This document shows positions 1 to 12,185 of a stretch of DNA of 64,000 bases, in pieces. This stretch comes from Triplophysa rosa (lineage: Eukaryota > Chordata > Actinopteri > Cypriniformes > Nemacheilidae). Made by a program: the position numbers and the translations under genes. The notes beneath the pieces are model-generated. The model had not been told where the DNA came from, did not search any database, and saw nothing but the letters and a program-made list of their open reading frames with translations. Each line of letters begins with the position of its first letter. The stretch's first letter is position 1. The stretch is taken from the NCBI RefSeq assembly GCF_024868665.1, contig NC_079891.1, positions 24,218,103 to 24,282,102 on the forward strand. Direction: 5' to 3'.

Positions 1-96
1 TGAGACATATTGACTATAAGCAAACCAATTAAAGTTGTACCTGTAAAAACAAGAAAAACGTGAAGACACAGAAGACAGACATACCCACATACAAAA

Positions 97-286
97 CACT
101 CCACACACAATATGCACACATACTACACACATAGACATAGACTTAGACACACACACATGGACGCGCAGACACACGGACGTGCACGCACACAGACAGACAA
201 GTACGCGCACACACACAGACACGCACGCACGCGCACACACCACACCACACACCACAAACACACAACACACAACACACACACACACA

Positions 287-317
<31 letters not shown>

Positions 318-320
318 CGC
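97..320. repeat. CA/GT-rich microsatellite
   Basis: An imperfect (CA)n tract, purest at 270-320, with interspersed GCACAC and ACAGAC variants. It opens long low-complexity frames on both strands (His/Thr on plus, Cys/Val on minus) that are not genes. Confidence 0.95.
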
Positions 321-2272
321 ACAGTGAGAGCACACATTTAAGGTAAAGGAGAGAGAAGAACAGGTCAAATATAACAGACTATAAATTCCTCTATGCAATA
401 TTAATTATGTAAAACATTAAAATTCTAAAGCAGCCCCCCCCCGGCCAGGCAAACAGTATGCAAACGGTGGCGAGGAACCCAAAACTCTAATCGAGAAAAA
501 AAACCTCAGGAGAACCCAGGCCCAACCAGGGGATTCCAGTTCCCCTCTGGCAAAAGCTGCTACCTCTGCACAAGCTCGACAGTGCTTGCACAACAAGGCT
601 AAATAAAAATAAATAAACTTACTAATGAGGTAAATTATAGTTTTAAGATTATCATTAATAATCTAATAGCACTTGAAATTTTGTGGTAAAGACGTGTAAA
701 GTGATCGCGTCCTTCTTTATCCAGCTCTATCATCTCAGCTCTTGTCAGGCCATCTAAATGAATGCAAGTCTTTCCAGTCATGTGCTTGTACACTTTTACC
801 ACTACAACAGCCTTCAGAAGCCATAGCAATAGCTATATCAATAACTTTGACAACACAACACTCAACACTAACAGTCAAACAACAGCAACAGGTAACCCTC
901 AAAACAGCTCTACGGAGAAAATTTAAATTATTTTTAATCCTTTTTCATTTCATCTCTATGATTTATTTAGTGTGAGTTTATTTATAGCGAGAGGAGAGGG
1001 TAAATGAGAAAAGCCTCCAGCAAAGCATCTCATAGAACAGTAAAAATCTTCTAATAAAAATGATCATGGTAAATGTTTGTAAACTATATAACTCAATTAA
1101 TGGAACTACATTTTAATCACACAGTAAAATGGTATGTGTGCTGTCTGAAGATAACACCAGGAAGTATTTTTTATTTAGCTGTTTAGCTTTTTATAGCTCA
1201 TGTTATAACACTTCTTTCATGATTCTTCCTTGTCCAGTGACTTGCGAATATGAGTGTTAAAACGGATAGTATCTCTGTATTACACTTCAGCAGCAGAAAA
1301 AAGGTGTTTAGCAATTCCTGTAAGATTTTTTATTAAAAAATTTGTAATTTATGTATTCCTGTAAAAGTTTTTAAAGTGATTAAATATCATGCCTGTCTGC
1401 ACGGCATTCTTTTTCAACTACATTTTAAAATCAAATATGAAAAAATAAAAATGTATATGTAACTTATTTATATAAAGCTTAAATATGAAATAACTAAATT
1501 AAAACACACATTTTTGTTCTACTTGATGCCATAATGATGAATATTTTTAAAAAAGTGATGCAAACGTATAAATATACACACTTATATATACACACTAAAA
1601 TACAAATTCTTTCATTATACTGCCTGTCCCTAAATACACGCACTAAAGTACATATGGTTCAGAGCATATATTTGTGTAGGCGCATGCAAGTTCCTATTTA
1701 TTGAGACTACAAGGGGAGGCTGTGTATACGCATGCACTTGCCCTTTTGATTACATTTCTGTGAACCCCTGCCGTGATATTTCAGATTATGCACATATGCC
1801 TTTATGTGTACCTCACTACATTTGAAGTTTTGTGTGTGCATGTGTCTTTCCACCCCCACGTCTTTGTGTCTCAGCACATATGGGTTCCTTTATGTCCCAG
1901 CAGCCACGGCGCTCTCTAAAGGTCACAAACCACTTCCTGAAATGGGGCACTTCCTCTTAGCGGACAAACTTTGAGCTTTGAGTTTACAAGGAGTCTGCAA
2001 GTATGCTGTAGGAGTTCTACTTTTGTGTGTTGAGTTTGTTTTCTTAAGCACGCACATATACTAAGTAACAACTTCTTTACACTAAAATTATGGTTGTAAA
2101 TTGTCATGTTCAAAAACTCTGAACAACTTGTAAACAGAACTGAAAGTGATATTGAGGGAGGAAAATCCTACACTTTTCTTCTAGTTGAGGAGATTTACTA
2201 AGACCTTGTTTTCATCATCTTATTAAATAAAACTTTATTGGACATGTAACTGTTGATTGTTAGCACAGTAAA

Positions 2273-2363
2273 ATCGCCAGTGTTTAACAACGTCAAATTA
2301 ACTCTCACAGTGTATATATAATCCACTGTGAGAGTTAATTTGACGTTGTTAAACACTGGCGAT
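2273..2363. mobile_element. Perfect snap-back hairpin (MITE-like)
   Basis: The 40-bp arms (2,273-2,312 and 2,324-2,363) are exact reverse complements separated by an 11-nt AT-rich loop. Absence of any arm mismatch suggests a recent insertion or ongoing gene conversion. It lies in ubash3b intron 1. Confidence 0.85.
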
Positions 2364-3574
2364 AATGACCATAATGGTATTCTTCATTTTTGTGGTGCCT
2401 ACTTCCCATTCTTCAGAAGCTCATCATGTGATTGCTCAACAAATATAAAGACTTTATTGTAATAAAGTCATTATTATTGAATATGGGCCTATCATTAATT
2501 GTTGTAGTATAATAAAGAACACAAACGTATCAAGTGGGCATCACTAGGAGCTCCACGGCATGTCACAGGGATTAAATCAATTGATTAAAAAAATTTAAGA
2601 CCAGACACAAACACATGGCCTAACCCAGAACATATAAACACAGTTTGGCTTTAATCCGTAAAGCCTGTGATTCACACACACACACCCTTTAAGCTTACTC
2701 GATGAACTATACGGAAAAGGACATCAAAATGTATTTTTTGTGTTCAAGGCAAGCCTTAGTGAACCCAGTAATTGTCTTAATAAAGATGATGATACTTGAT
2801 TACAGTTGTCTTTTAGTCATATCCATGAAAGACATTTGGCCGGTATTATTTATACACCCACGTATTAAATATTTCAAACCTGTGTGAAGGTTCCATTAAA
2901 TGTAGATTTTTGTACCATAGTCAAAAGCATTCGGAATAAAATACGGTTAAAAAATGACACGTTTTATTTGAGGGTGAACTATCCCTTTAAGAAACCTCTG
3001 ACTGACATGTAAACTTTTTCAAACACAAAGCAGCTTTTGAATTAGTAATGCTGTTGTGTTTTCTGAACTGAATGTTTCCACCTCGAGACAGACTCAGATT
3101 CTCCTTTTAAAACTAATTTTTAACCCTACCTCTCTATTCTCCTTCTGCCTTTCTCTAGCGGAAAATTTGTGCAACTCCTGCATCATCAGGCGAAACTGGA
3201 AAGAGTCCCTTAGCAGCCAGGACACAGAAACATCAGTGTTTCCACCCTGTGTATGAGAGCTTCCCCCTCAAACTGACCTTAACACGCACACATTCTGACA
3301 GCTTGCTGATAAGTATGGCCTCCACAGTTTCACTAAGAAACCTCCAAAGAGGGGAAGGTTTCAAAATGTGCACTCATATTGAGTCAACAGGCACAAAAGT
3401 GGTTTCCAGCATCAGACTCTAAATATCAGAGCACAGGCAGCATTATATGTGTATGTGATTTTTTTACATCACATGGTTTCAGGTAGGCTTAAAATTGATA
3501 ATGATTTCATATTTTGGGTGGAAGGAGATATACAGGAGAGATGATTTTACACTAAAATCCATTCCTAGATTTTA

Positions 3575-3824
3575 AGGGGTGGTTTCCCAAACAGGGATTA
3601 TCTTAAACCAGGACTAGGCATTAGTTAAATTAGAACATTTAAGTAGTTTGTACAAAGATGTCTTACAAAAAAAACATGACTTGTGTGCATTTTAAAACAA
3701 AGAAATGGCACTGATATTGTACTGTACTTTAACATATGTCAGTGCAAGCTGTTTTTAGTTTAGACAGCTCTGACATTTACATAAATCAGGACTAATCTTA
3801 AACCTTGTCCGGGAAACCGCCCCT
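3575..3824. mobile_element. 250-bp inverted-repeat element
   Basis: The left end AGGGGTGGTTTCCC is mirrored by GGGAAACCGCCCCT at the right end. The inner parts, around the ACTAGGCATTAG and ATCAGGACTAATC segments, also resemble each other in inverse. This looks like a short non-autonomous DNA transposon of the kind scattered through fish introns. It has no coding capacity. Confidence 0.75.
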
Positions 3825-6534
3825 AAATAAATTTAGTGAGGCACAAAAATGTGTTCTTAATTTAAGCATGGAAATAAACAAAACTTAAGAATTTTGAAAC
3901 TTAAAAAAATCACAAACAATTACGATTCTGCACTTTAGGTCACTAATCAAATGTAAACAAATTTGTGAGCATCATGTTTTGCCTACATTATGGAGCCAAT
4001 AGGCTGCATGCTGTCACTAAAGCAAAGCAAACAAAATTGAAAATTATTGCAATTTCTCTATAGTCTAAGCAATAAAAAGAGGACATAAAATAAAGGTTTA
4101 GTCAGGTGAGCTAAAAAAAACTGTCTTGCTTGGTACTGATTTGATGTATCACTCAGAAACAGAACACAATGCAAACTGTCAACCTTAACCTTTTAACTCT
4201 TACTGGTTAACATGTGTGAACACATTTAAAACTGATTTAGCTTACATTGACAAGTGACAGCAAATCTATATTCATTCAAAGTTCACTCACTGACAACACA
4301 AAATCTCCTGCTCTATTACTCCCAATGATAATTCCAGCTGGGCAGCTTGTGTCCAAGACTACTGGGGCTCCTGGCATGTGAAGCCATGTTCCAGCTATTA
4401 AGTATCAGGACAGGGAATTTCTCTAGCACATGTCAAATAGCTAACATTTTAAGTCGTTAAATTTTCATACTTAAATATGTCAGGAATATGTTTTTTTTAA
4501 GAATGTGTGAGTTACAAACAAACACAACAAAAAGGAAACAAAATGAACGTAAAAAGTCATGATTCCTATTATTTAAAAATGTATATGCTTTTTATTCTAA
4601 CCTACGTTTGTCACATTTTTCAAAGTGAACCCCTAAAACGGTCATATGGTATTATATATCTTCTTCTATTAAAATATAAACATTACTTTACTTAACAGAA
4701 CACTTTATCATTTATACTGACAATTAAACTGAATTTGGTCAACAACATATGAAAAATGATTATTAAAATACTATTTTAAAATACCTTTATTTTTAATAAT
4801 AAAAAATTTTTACATATGCCTTGGTGTGTTTCTAGTTTAATCATATCTAACCTATACTTAAGTTAAAATGTATAAGTTACTTGTAACCTTCTTTTAATTA
4901 TAAAAATGTATTTGTTTTGAGATTCATATTTTCTAAATAAATAGGCAACAACATACTGTATGTCACCAATAACCCCCCTTTTACCTAAACAGGAAAGATT
5001 TCTTTACATTTTATTGTCAAAATTATCTTGTTTCCAAAATAGTTTGTCACAGTAATATTTCCCTTGGTTGGGCATGGAGACTAAAGCACCAAAACAATTG
5101 CTAAAAGATATTTAGATATAAATATTTAGTAACCAAAAATTTATTATGATCTTTTAATGTTATTAACAATATAAATATGTGTTATATCTGTCCAAAACAG
5201 AGTGAATATTTAAGAGATTTACATAAAAAAAACGATGCATACCACTGATTCAACAAATAACAAATATTTAGCCATGTTTAGAATTCTCATGTCAAGGACG
5301 ATGTCCGGTTTAATACAGTCTGCATCAATGATGTCTACAGACAGAAAACATTGATTTGCATCAAAAAACAGTTATTGAGATTGGATAAAATCCGCACACG
5401 GCATAAAACTTCTTGTCTCATCGTCTTTGTTGGATTATTCATGAACATCAACATTTGGTTTGTACAATCTCAATCTCAGCACTAAAACAAAATAGCAGAG
5501 ATTATGAGGATTCTATATAGATTATGGAAACTGCAGGGTTAAATCCCGTCTAAAATTAAAGATATGAGTGAGGAAACAGGGGAAAGAGAGAGAGAAAGAC
5601 TGTGGTTAAAAGAGGCAGAGATTAACTGTAATTTTGATGAATGAGTATCTAGCTCCTCACTGACAGCAGCCTAATGCTGCTTTCATGGTTGGCTGGAGGT
5701 CTTTTCTTCAACAGTACTCCTAAGAGTAGAAAAGTGATTTAACGCAGATGTTCAGGCCTCTGCGACATAACCCAAACCAAAAATCTCACTGTATCGCAAT
5801 GAGCTACGATGTGACTGAATTAATTTGAGAATTTGGCAGATGCTTTTCTCCAAAGCAAAAACACTGCATTTACTGTAAACTATTCCATCAGTTCATTGAG
5901 AACTTTCAGCATGTGTTCCCTGGGATGACCATTGAGCTGCTATTGTGATGTTCTACCAATGGAGCTACAGGAACACGTTATTAAATTAAAGGAGTTAAAG
6001 ATAAACATATTGATTTCTGAGAAGTATAACACAGAGAGCATGTTCAGTAAAGTGCCCAGGTAGTAAAATATATCTGAGATCACCCATAGATGCAATGTGG
6101 TGATCTGACCTCTCGGCCGGTGCCTTGCGCCTGGTGCCAACCTCACCCACTGGAGGAAGCACTGGCAGCAAAGAAACAATACAGCCTCCAGTGGAGCTGG
6201 ACAGATACAGCCAGACCATGTATGACGAGATAAAAATGGCTTAATAGGAGAAAAAGGAAAAAACTACTTTAAACTCAGTAACCCTTCAGCCATTGAGCCA
6301 ATTTCCCACATCGTCATGTTAATCAATAACACAACCACATCGACGCCAGTACCAAGGCAACTTGTATTATTTGTAATCATCTGTATTAAATCTATATTTC
6401 CTATCATAAGAAGGGTGTGATAACGTCTTCATGTTCCTGTACTTCATGTACACAGATGTGATAACAGCTGCGTGATGCTCGAGACCCGTGATGCGTCTAT
6501 CGGGTGCTGGGAGAAATCAAACTCTGGTACTTAC

Positions 6535-6662
6535 GCCCTGGTTTTGGGGAAGCCCATTGACAGCAACACGTCCAGACTATTTCCATGTTTGACAGTCCCA
6601 GGCCGGTTCTGCCGCTGCATCCGTGGAGCTACTTTGGCATATAGGTCATCCTTTGCTGCCAT
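6535..6662 (-). CDS. ubash3b: UBASH3B (STS-1) coding exon 1, partial gene
   Basis: This is the first coding exon of ubiquitin-associated and SH3 domain-containing protein B, a phosphatase of the histidine-phosphatase superfamily that restrains tyrosine-kinase signalling downstream of immune and growth-factor receptors. The exon encodes 42 residues plus two bases and ends at a consensus GTAAGT donor. It contains the hallmark run RPGTVKHGNSLDVLLSMGFP, the start of the UBA domain, matching the mammalian N-terminus in order. The start ATG at 6,662 sits in an ideal ACCATGG context with an in-frame TGA two codons upstream, so the longer mammalian N-terminal extension is absent here. The rest of the UBA domain, the SH3 domain and the phosphatase domain lie beyond the left edge of the window. 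The paralogue UBASH3A is the only realistic alternative, and the residues favour 3B. Confidence 0.85.
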
Positions 6663-7090
6663 GGTTCAGCTTTCCATTTGGCTTCAGAATTTGCTTACTT
6701 TTGATGCGCCCAAAAGGACGGACCCGATACACGTCTAAAGCATCTAATAAAACATCACTATCTGCAATAAACTGCGATTTAAATATTTCCCATTAGCCCC
6801 TAAAGACGCACAAGCAAAAGACTTGGCTACAATGTTTCCAAACACAGAATGATGCGAGCTTCCTGCTGGAGCGCTCTTGTCATTACAGTTGGGGAAAGGG
6901 GTCACCGATCGGAAGTCAGTCTCTTTCGGTCCGCGGATCGGCCACCGTCGCTTTCGCTGTCTGCGAGGAAAGAAATATGATTCGCTCGAGCATCTCGTGG
7001 CCGAACGCATAGGAAGAACTGTTGTAATTAGGCGCGTCGCGAGCGAAATCTATCAATACTTGCCACATCGGTTCCTCCTCTAAATGACTT
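6663..7090 (-). promoter_or_regulatory. ubash3b: ubash3b CpG-rich promoter and 5' UTR
   Basis: The sequence directly upstream of the ubash3b ATG is clearly richer in CpG than the surrounding AT-rich DNA, especially 6,890-7,070 (several CGAGCG, GGCCG and GCGTCGCG runs). It fits a CpG-island promoter. Open frames over it on both strands are CpG-driven and match no protein I know. The transcription start cannot be placed by eye. Confidence 0.55.
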
Positions 7091-7149
7091 ATTTATGAAT
7101 GGGGCTTGACTGAAGGTGGAAGCAGCCTGTCAGGAGACAGCGCTCGCTC

Positions 7150-8060
7150 AGCCCCGCCCTCTCAGCCTTAAAGTCGCAGTTTTGAAGGGTGACGTTGGGC
7201 AGCTGTTCAAAACATAATTTCCTTACATTCGGTTACGTAACTACACGCAGGTAGACGCAAAACCCATACGGGATGTGAGGAGGGTACATTTTGAAACGTT
7301 AAGGAGAATATATTAAATTAACGAAGAGTTATAAATGGTTTAGAAATCATGCATAATGTAAATCGTTAAATTAGCTGTAAATAAAGCATACTGACTTTTG
7401 CTAATTATTTATATCCGCTGACTTATTGTTTTTGTTTTGTTGGTTCGTCGTTATTTACTCTATAAACTACATTTCACATTGACGCTTTAACCCATGTCTG
7501 CAAACAAAAAAAAAATGTTATAAAATGTGAGCTTTGGTGTATTTAAAATGTATAAAAGAAAAAAAATGATATGAGTACATAAGATTAATTTAATTTGATC
7601 TATTTATGTAAGAAATTTTGTTCAATCTAATTTGCAGGGACAAGCACGTAATTCCACCATTTTTCACAGATCTGCGAAACATGTAGCGGTCCCTTACTGC
7701 CCCCCAGTGGTCATATTGGGAACATTTCTATGATGCTTTTATTGAGGAATAGTCATTCATAATGGCGTGAACCTTAATATTGTCTGGAATGTATCAATTC
7801 AAGGGAATTTGGAATTTTCAATGCAAAATAAAAACAGTTGAAAACAATATGACGTAATTCATGAACAAATGGTCGTGTGTGGCACTCATCTTTTGATGCT
7901 GATGTAGTGTTGCTCAAAGTAAGCTAGACTGCAGTGTCACTAACCATCACTGAAGGCTATTCAACAACAACAACATTAAACTGTACTGAGCAGACCCAAA
8001 TTCAGACTTTTGGCATTCGTTGAGTTTGGATCCTTTAACATGATTAGATCACTTGAATCA
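7150..8060. other. Gene-free spacer
   Basis: AT-rich sequence between the ubash3b promoter and the f11r 3' UTR-like relic. I see no coding exon, RNA gene or clear transposon end in it. Confidence 0.5.
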
Positions 8061-8061
8061 A

Positions 8062-8250
8062 ATTCAGTAGTTTTCATTTATTGGATGAAAAGAATCATTA
8101 CAACAAGTGGAAAATATCTAGAAATGTGTTTAATTTGTTCTCAGAAGAACAATTTAGAGTTCATCTCAGTTCAATGAAGCCTGACCTCAAATTTGTTCAA
8201 AACTCCCATAAATGGCAGAGAAAAGCTATTTCAATATTCCAGATTTTATT
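8062..8250 (-). pseudogene. Relic copy of the f11r 3' UTR end
   Basis: About 180 bp here resembles the end of the real f11r 3' UTR at 12,172-12,350. Shared pieces in the same order are a CTTGAATCA block, a TTTTCATTTATT block (an AATAAA signal on the minus strand at 8,077-8,082 and 12,180-12,185), TTGTTCTCAGAAG, and a GTTCANTGAAGC block. No matching coding exons were found upstream on the minus strand, where transposons occupy the expected space. A shared dispersed repeat is the alternative explanation. Confidence 0.4.
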
Positions 8251-8535
8251 TGTCACACACCAGCAGTGAATGTTGTACTGTAGGGAATTTGCTGAAGCAG
8301 CACGCCAGCAGTACTGTCAGAGAGATGCATCTCAAAGATAAGGATAAAAATTAGCAAGTAGACCTTACAACGCATGTATACGGTTTTATTAATTGTTTTA
8401 AACATGTTATTCTACAGGAAGACGCCAAAGTTATTAACTTATTACAGTAAACAGTGCAGTGCATGATTAGAAAAAGTACAACTGCAGTATATACTGTAGT
8501 ATACCAAGGGGCTGTTGAAACGCTTCAATCTGATT

Positions 8536-9530
8536 CAGGGGCGGAGCTACGGGTGGGCCTGGGATTGACAGCTGGCCCACCCAGTCAGAGCCAAGAAATT
8601 TATTTTTAATATTATTAAATATTCATTTTAAGCTTAATTCTAAATTTGAATTGTATAAATTAAATAAAAACATTTGAATTGTTTGTTTATTATTATTATT
8701 AATAATAATAATAATAATATCCAAATCAGGGGCGGATTTACCATTAGGCAAAGGTAGGCAATCGCCTGGGGCCCCGAGCTACCAGGGGCCCCCAAAAGGA
8801 AGAGGTGGACTTAACCAAAAAGCCATGTCAGCAGCCATAGAGCCCCAAGTAATCATCAATATAGTCGGGATATCCCTGTTAACGTTTTACGTTATTACAT
8901 CTGTACGAAGGCACTCCCAACCCCATTATAGATTAGAGTGGACCATTCCATTAGCACTGTATATGCGCGAGACGAGTTCGACACCAGCTAGAGAAAGTTA
9001 ACGCAGCGGCGGAATTAGTAGAACTGCCCACAGCGAGAGCGTCATTGTGTGGTACATTAGCTGCAAAACGAAGTAAAAGTCGCAGGGAAATAAAACAACA
9101 AAGAACGCAGCTACACCAGTGGAGAGGAAAAAAGACGATTTACAAATGATTGTTGCCAAAGTCTCTGCTTTTTCCCCACACAAACTCCACCGCTGCTCCT
9201 ACAGCAGCAGCGCCTCTCTCTCCCGCCAGACACAGCACTCTCCCGGCCACGAGCAATGATAATGTGCCGGTGAGTATTTCTCCATGAACACAGACAACAG
9301 TTATAATGACTGACGACCAAAACATCTGTGAAACAAAGAACGCTGTGCGCTTGGTAGGAGAGGGCCAGTTCAAGGGTAGAAAGGTTGTTTGACTCCGCTG
9401 CGCAGATCGATGGGCACATAAAGACATAATATAATAACGTCAGTACAGTGCTAACGATTCGTACTGTATGCACTAGTACAGAAATTTGGTCACATTTAAA
9501 TGCATGAAAGCAGGGGCGTCGCACCCGTGG
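8536..9530. mobile_element. Cluster of hAT-like element ends
   Basis: Three blocks begin with the CAGGGGCG signature typical of hAT terminal inverted repeats, at 8,536 (CAGGGGCGGAGC), 8,727 (CAGGGGCGGATTTACC) and 9,511 (CAGGGGCGTCGCACC). The middle block continues into a GGGGCCCC-rich segment. Their partner ends were not located, so these are probably truncated copies. The 137-codon minus-strand frame at 9,111-9,524 lies across them and resembles no known protein. Confidence 0.5.
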
Positions 9531-9647
9531 GGGATACTTTTCCCGGTGAGAGGGTTCAACACCCGCACTTTTCCTGCAGTTTTTCCGCAGTTTTGCACAA
9601 ATGTATGGAAGCCCGTTTCCGCCATGTGATAAAAAAAATCAGACTTT

Positions 9648-10125
9648 AAAAAGTCATAATTATGAGATAAAAAGTCATAATTATGAGATAAAAAGTCAAA
9701 ATTATGAGATAAAAAGTCATAATTATGAGATAAAAAGTCAAAATTATGAGATAAAAAGTCATAATTATGAGACAAAAAGTCAAAATTATGAGATAAAAAG
9801 TTATAATTATGAGATAAAAAGTCATAATTATGAGATAAAAAGTCAAAATTATGAGATAAAAAGTCATAATTATGAGATAAAAAGTCAAAATTATGAGATA
9901 AAAAGTCAAAATTATGAGATACAAAAATCGAAATTATGAGATAAAAAATCATAATTATGAGATAAAAAATCATAATTATGAGATTGAAAGTTATAATTAT
10001 GAGATTGAAAATCAAAATTATTAGATAAAAAAATCAAAATTATGAGATTGAAAATTATAATTATGAGATTAAAAAAAAGAAATTATGAGATTGAAAATCG
10101 TAATTATGGCATAAAAAATTGAAAT
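9648..10125. repeat. 21-bp minisatellite
   Basis: About 23 tandem units with consensus AAAAAGTCATAATTATGAGA plus T. Two versions, with CATAATTATG or CAAAATTATG, are interspersed. Because 21 is divisible by three, all frames stay open on both strands, giving SHNYEIK-type repeats on plus and SHNYDFL-type on minus. These are translation artefacts, not a protein. Units toward the right end are more diverged (GATTGAAA in place of GATAAAAA). Confidence 0.9.
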
Positions 10126-11004
10126 TATGATTTAACATGCGCAGTGCAGTCAAGACACTGCACGCTTGCGACATCCGTTGCTTAATACGGTGTAAATATA
10201 AATAACTGTACATTTTTTATTTTATTTAATTAGGCTGAAACAAGCAACCTGATTCATTTGTTTTGAACTGATCCGAAGTCCCATTTTAGAAGCCTCATCA
10301 AACTGAAAAATTACTAAAATACTACAAATTGACAGGCCACATTTTAGAATTATAGTACTCATCGTAACTTTATCTAGGAATTATGTTTAAAAGCATCCAG
10401 AATAAATCAAAACTATATGCAGGACTAAAGAATATATAGCATATTCAAAGTAACCACCCTTTCCAAAATTGTACTCTTGGCATGATCGAGCAGCTTCTTG
10501 AAATTTCACCTTGTAGGAAGATTTTTCAATAGTATTGGCAGAAATTTCATCTATTCATTTCTTGGCTGCTTTTTTTATTTGGTCCTCAATTTTTGCCGTC
10601 AAATAAAATAAATTAATATGTTGCCACGATTATATTTTTGTCTACTAAAGTCATTTCAAACATTTAAACATACATCTTCAGATTAAAAGATTTTAAGACC
10701 ATGAGAAACATTTCAGTCAAACATTCAAGTGTTTTAGAACTTTTAAACAGCAGTCTATTTTTTGCCCTCCAAAATCATACATCAAAAATTATGCATTTAA
10801 GAGATGGCTTCACAAATCTATGATATTACTATTACTGCATGTTTCACAATAGAAACCTCTCTGGGTTTTTACTGGTAGTTTGTTGGCTTCAGCAGGCATG
10901 TTATCTGGTAGATAGGAACCAGTGAAATACTTTTCAGTAGCTCATAGATCTTTTGTTGAAAGGATTACATATACATTGTACATTGAATGTGGCCCAAAAC
11001 ACAC

Positions 11005-11350
11005 AATATTTTGTAATTGTTTGGCTGTGGAGTCCTTCAGGTTCCTGGGCTCCACCATCTCAAAGGACCTGAAGTGGGAGACCCACATAGGGCCCAACAA
11101 AGGTTGTTCTGTGTGCTTTAATCCCTGTCAGGTTTGCCTCGGCTACTCAGTTGATCACAAGTGGACAAGAACGGATAGTCCAGATTGCTGAAAAGATCAT
11201 TGGTGCTTTCTTTCCCACTCTTGTAAAGTGCAATCATTACAGACTTGATACACCCTGGACACAACATCTTTGAACTGTTGCCCTCTGGCCGGTGCTTCAG
11301 AAGGAGTACTAGAGCATCTGGACATATAGCTTTTAATAAATTTGAATATT
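11005..11350 (+). pseudogene. Decayed LINE reverse-transcriptase tail
   Basis: Forward frames show ESFRFLGSTISKDLKWETHI and, after frameshifts, pieces such as AEKIIGAFFPTL and FELLPSGRCFRRSTRA. These match, in order, the C-terminal region of fish L2/CR1-type reverse transcriptases (FLG-I-DL-W, then LLPSGRRYR). Frameshifts and stops make it non-functional. It lies inside the 2.1-kb inverted-repeat element. Confidence 0.65.
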
Positions 11351-12179
11351 CACAAATTTCCAATCTATTTTACATAGTATATTACTTCTGTACAACTGTC
11401 TATTTACGGTTGTGTTTTATTTATATTTTGTACTTTGTTTTATTATTATGTGTCTGCTGATGTATTTGGATGTCTGCACTGGAAGCTTAAAAAAAATACT
11501 GAAAACTGAAAACAAATAACTAAAATATATATATAACCAATCGCACTTGGTTTGTAAAACCACTGAGTTGCATTTACACCATTCTAACCAGCGGATGTCA
11601 CCAGCGTGCGGTGTCCTGGCTGCACTGCGCATGTGCACGTTAAGTCATCATTTTGACTTTTTATCTCATCATTTTGACTTTTTAGAGCCTGATTTTTTTA
11701 TCACGTGGCGTTAATGGGCTTCCATACCCCTTTAACAGAGAAACAGATTTTGATGAAAAGTTGACAGATGTAACTTACAACTTTCACACACTGACAGGTC
11801 TCCTACACCTGCATACTTTGAAAGTGCAGGTAGGCTACGTGGTATTTGAGCAAACACATTATTGTAAATATTCCACAAACCAACATATCTGTATACATTA
11901 ATAATGTTAACTTTTACTGTAAGTATTATACTGTATTTGTATTATCTTTACATTTGTTTTACTTTGCCTTACAAGCATTTCAATGTAGGCTACATTTAGT
12001 CACGGACCTGTACACATGACAAGTAAACTTTAAACGTGTATCCAAGCAAAGGTGCTTCTGATCAATCCACCTGTTGAACTACAGAGACATCTGCATAGCT
12101 GGAATCTTCTCAGATTCCAACCGTGTCTGATAAAAAGTAGTCAACATTTATATCGCTTGAATCATTTCAGTTGTTTTCA

Positions 12180-12185
12180 TTTATT
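12180..12185 (-). terminator. f11r: f11r poly(A) signal
   Basis: AATAAA on the minus strand (TTTATT on plus), about 710 bp past the f11r stop codon. The matching position in the 8-kb relic also carries the hexamer, which supports its use as the 3' end. Confidence 0.45.

Larger units (their letters stand above)
1..6534 (-). other. ubash3b: ubash3b intron 1 (partial)
   Basis: This is the stretch downstream of the ubash3b exon 1 donor on the minus strand. I found no further ubash3b exon here, which fits the very long first intron of this gene in other vertebrates (family knowledge). It holds a CA microsatellite, a perfect 40-bp hairpin, a 250-bp inverted-repeat element and an isolated MITE end at about 2,965-2,993. 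The remaining sequence is AT-rich with only short chance ORFs. Confidence 0.6.
9603..11727. mobile_element. 2.1-kb inverted-repeat element with a satellite arm
   Basis: The left end (9,603 on: GTATGGAAGCCC, then CGCCATGTGATAAAAAAA) is mirrored by the right end, read backwards from 11,727: GTATGGAAGCCC, then CGCCACGTGATAAAAAAA. A second inverted block sits inside the first: ATGCGCAGTGCAG and GACATCCG at about 10,136-10,180 pair with the reverse complement of 11,590-11,635. The left arm contains about 23 units of a 21-bp tandem repeat, while the right arm keeps about two. The interior holds a decayed LINE fragment. No transposase was seen, so it is non-autonomous or eroded. Confidence 0.7.

Noticed and set aside
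112..398. Long frames on both strands in the CA repeat (His-Thr and Cys-Val rich)
   Set aside because: They are dinucleotide-repeat translations with no unique sequence.
6744..7010. 88-codon minus frame and 68-codon plus frame in the CpG-rich region
   Set aside because: They are open because of high CpG content in the ubash3b promoter, with no family match and no link to exon 1 in frame.
9111..9524. 137-codon minus frame
   Set aside because: It spans hAT-like debris and shows no domain or splice-linked neighbours.
9473..10015. 180-codon minus frame and 112-codon plus frame of SHNY repeats
   Set aside because: They arise from a 21-bp tandem repeat with no stop codons; all three frames and both strands give similar repeats.
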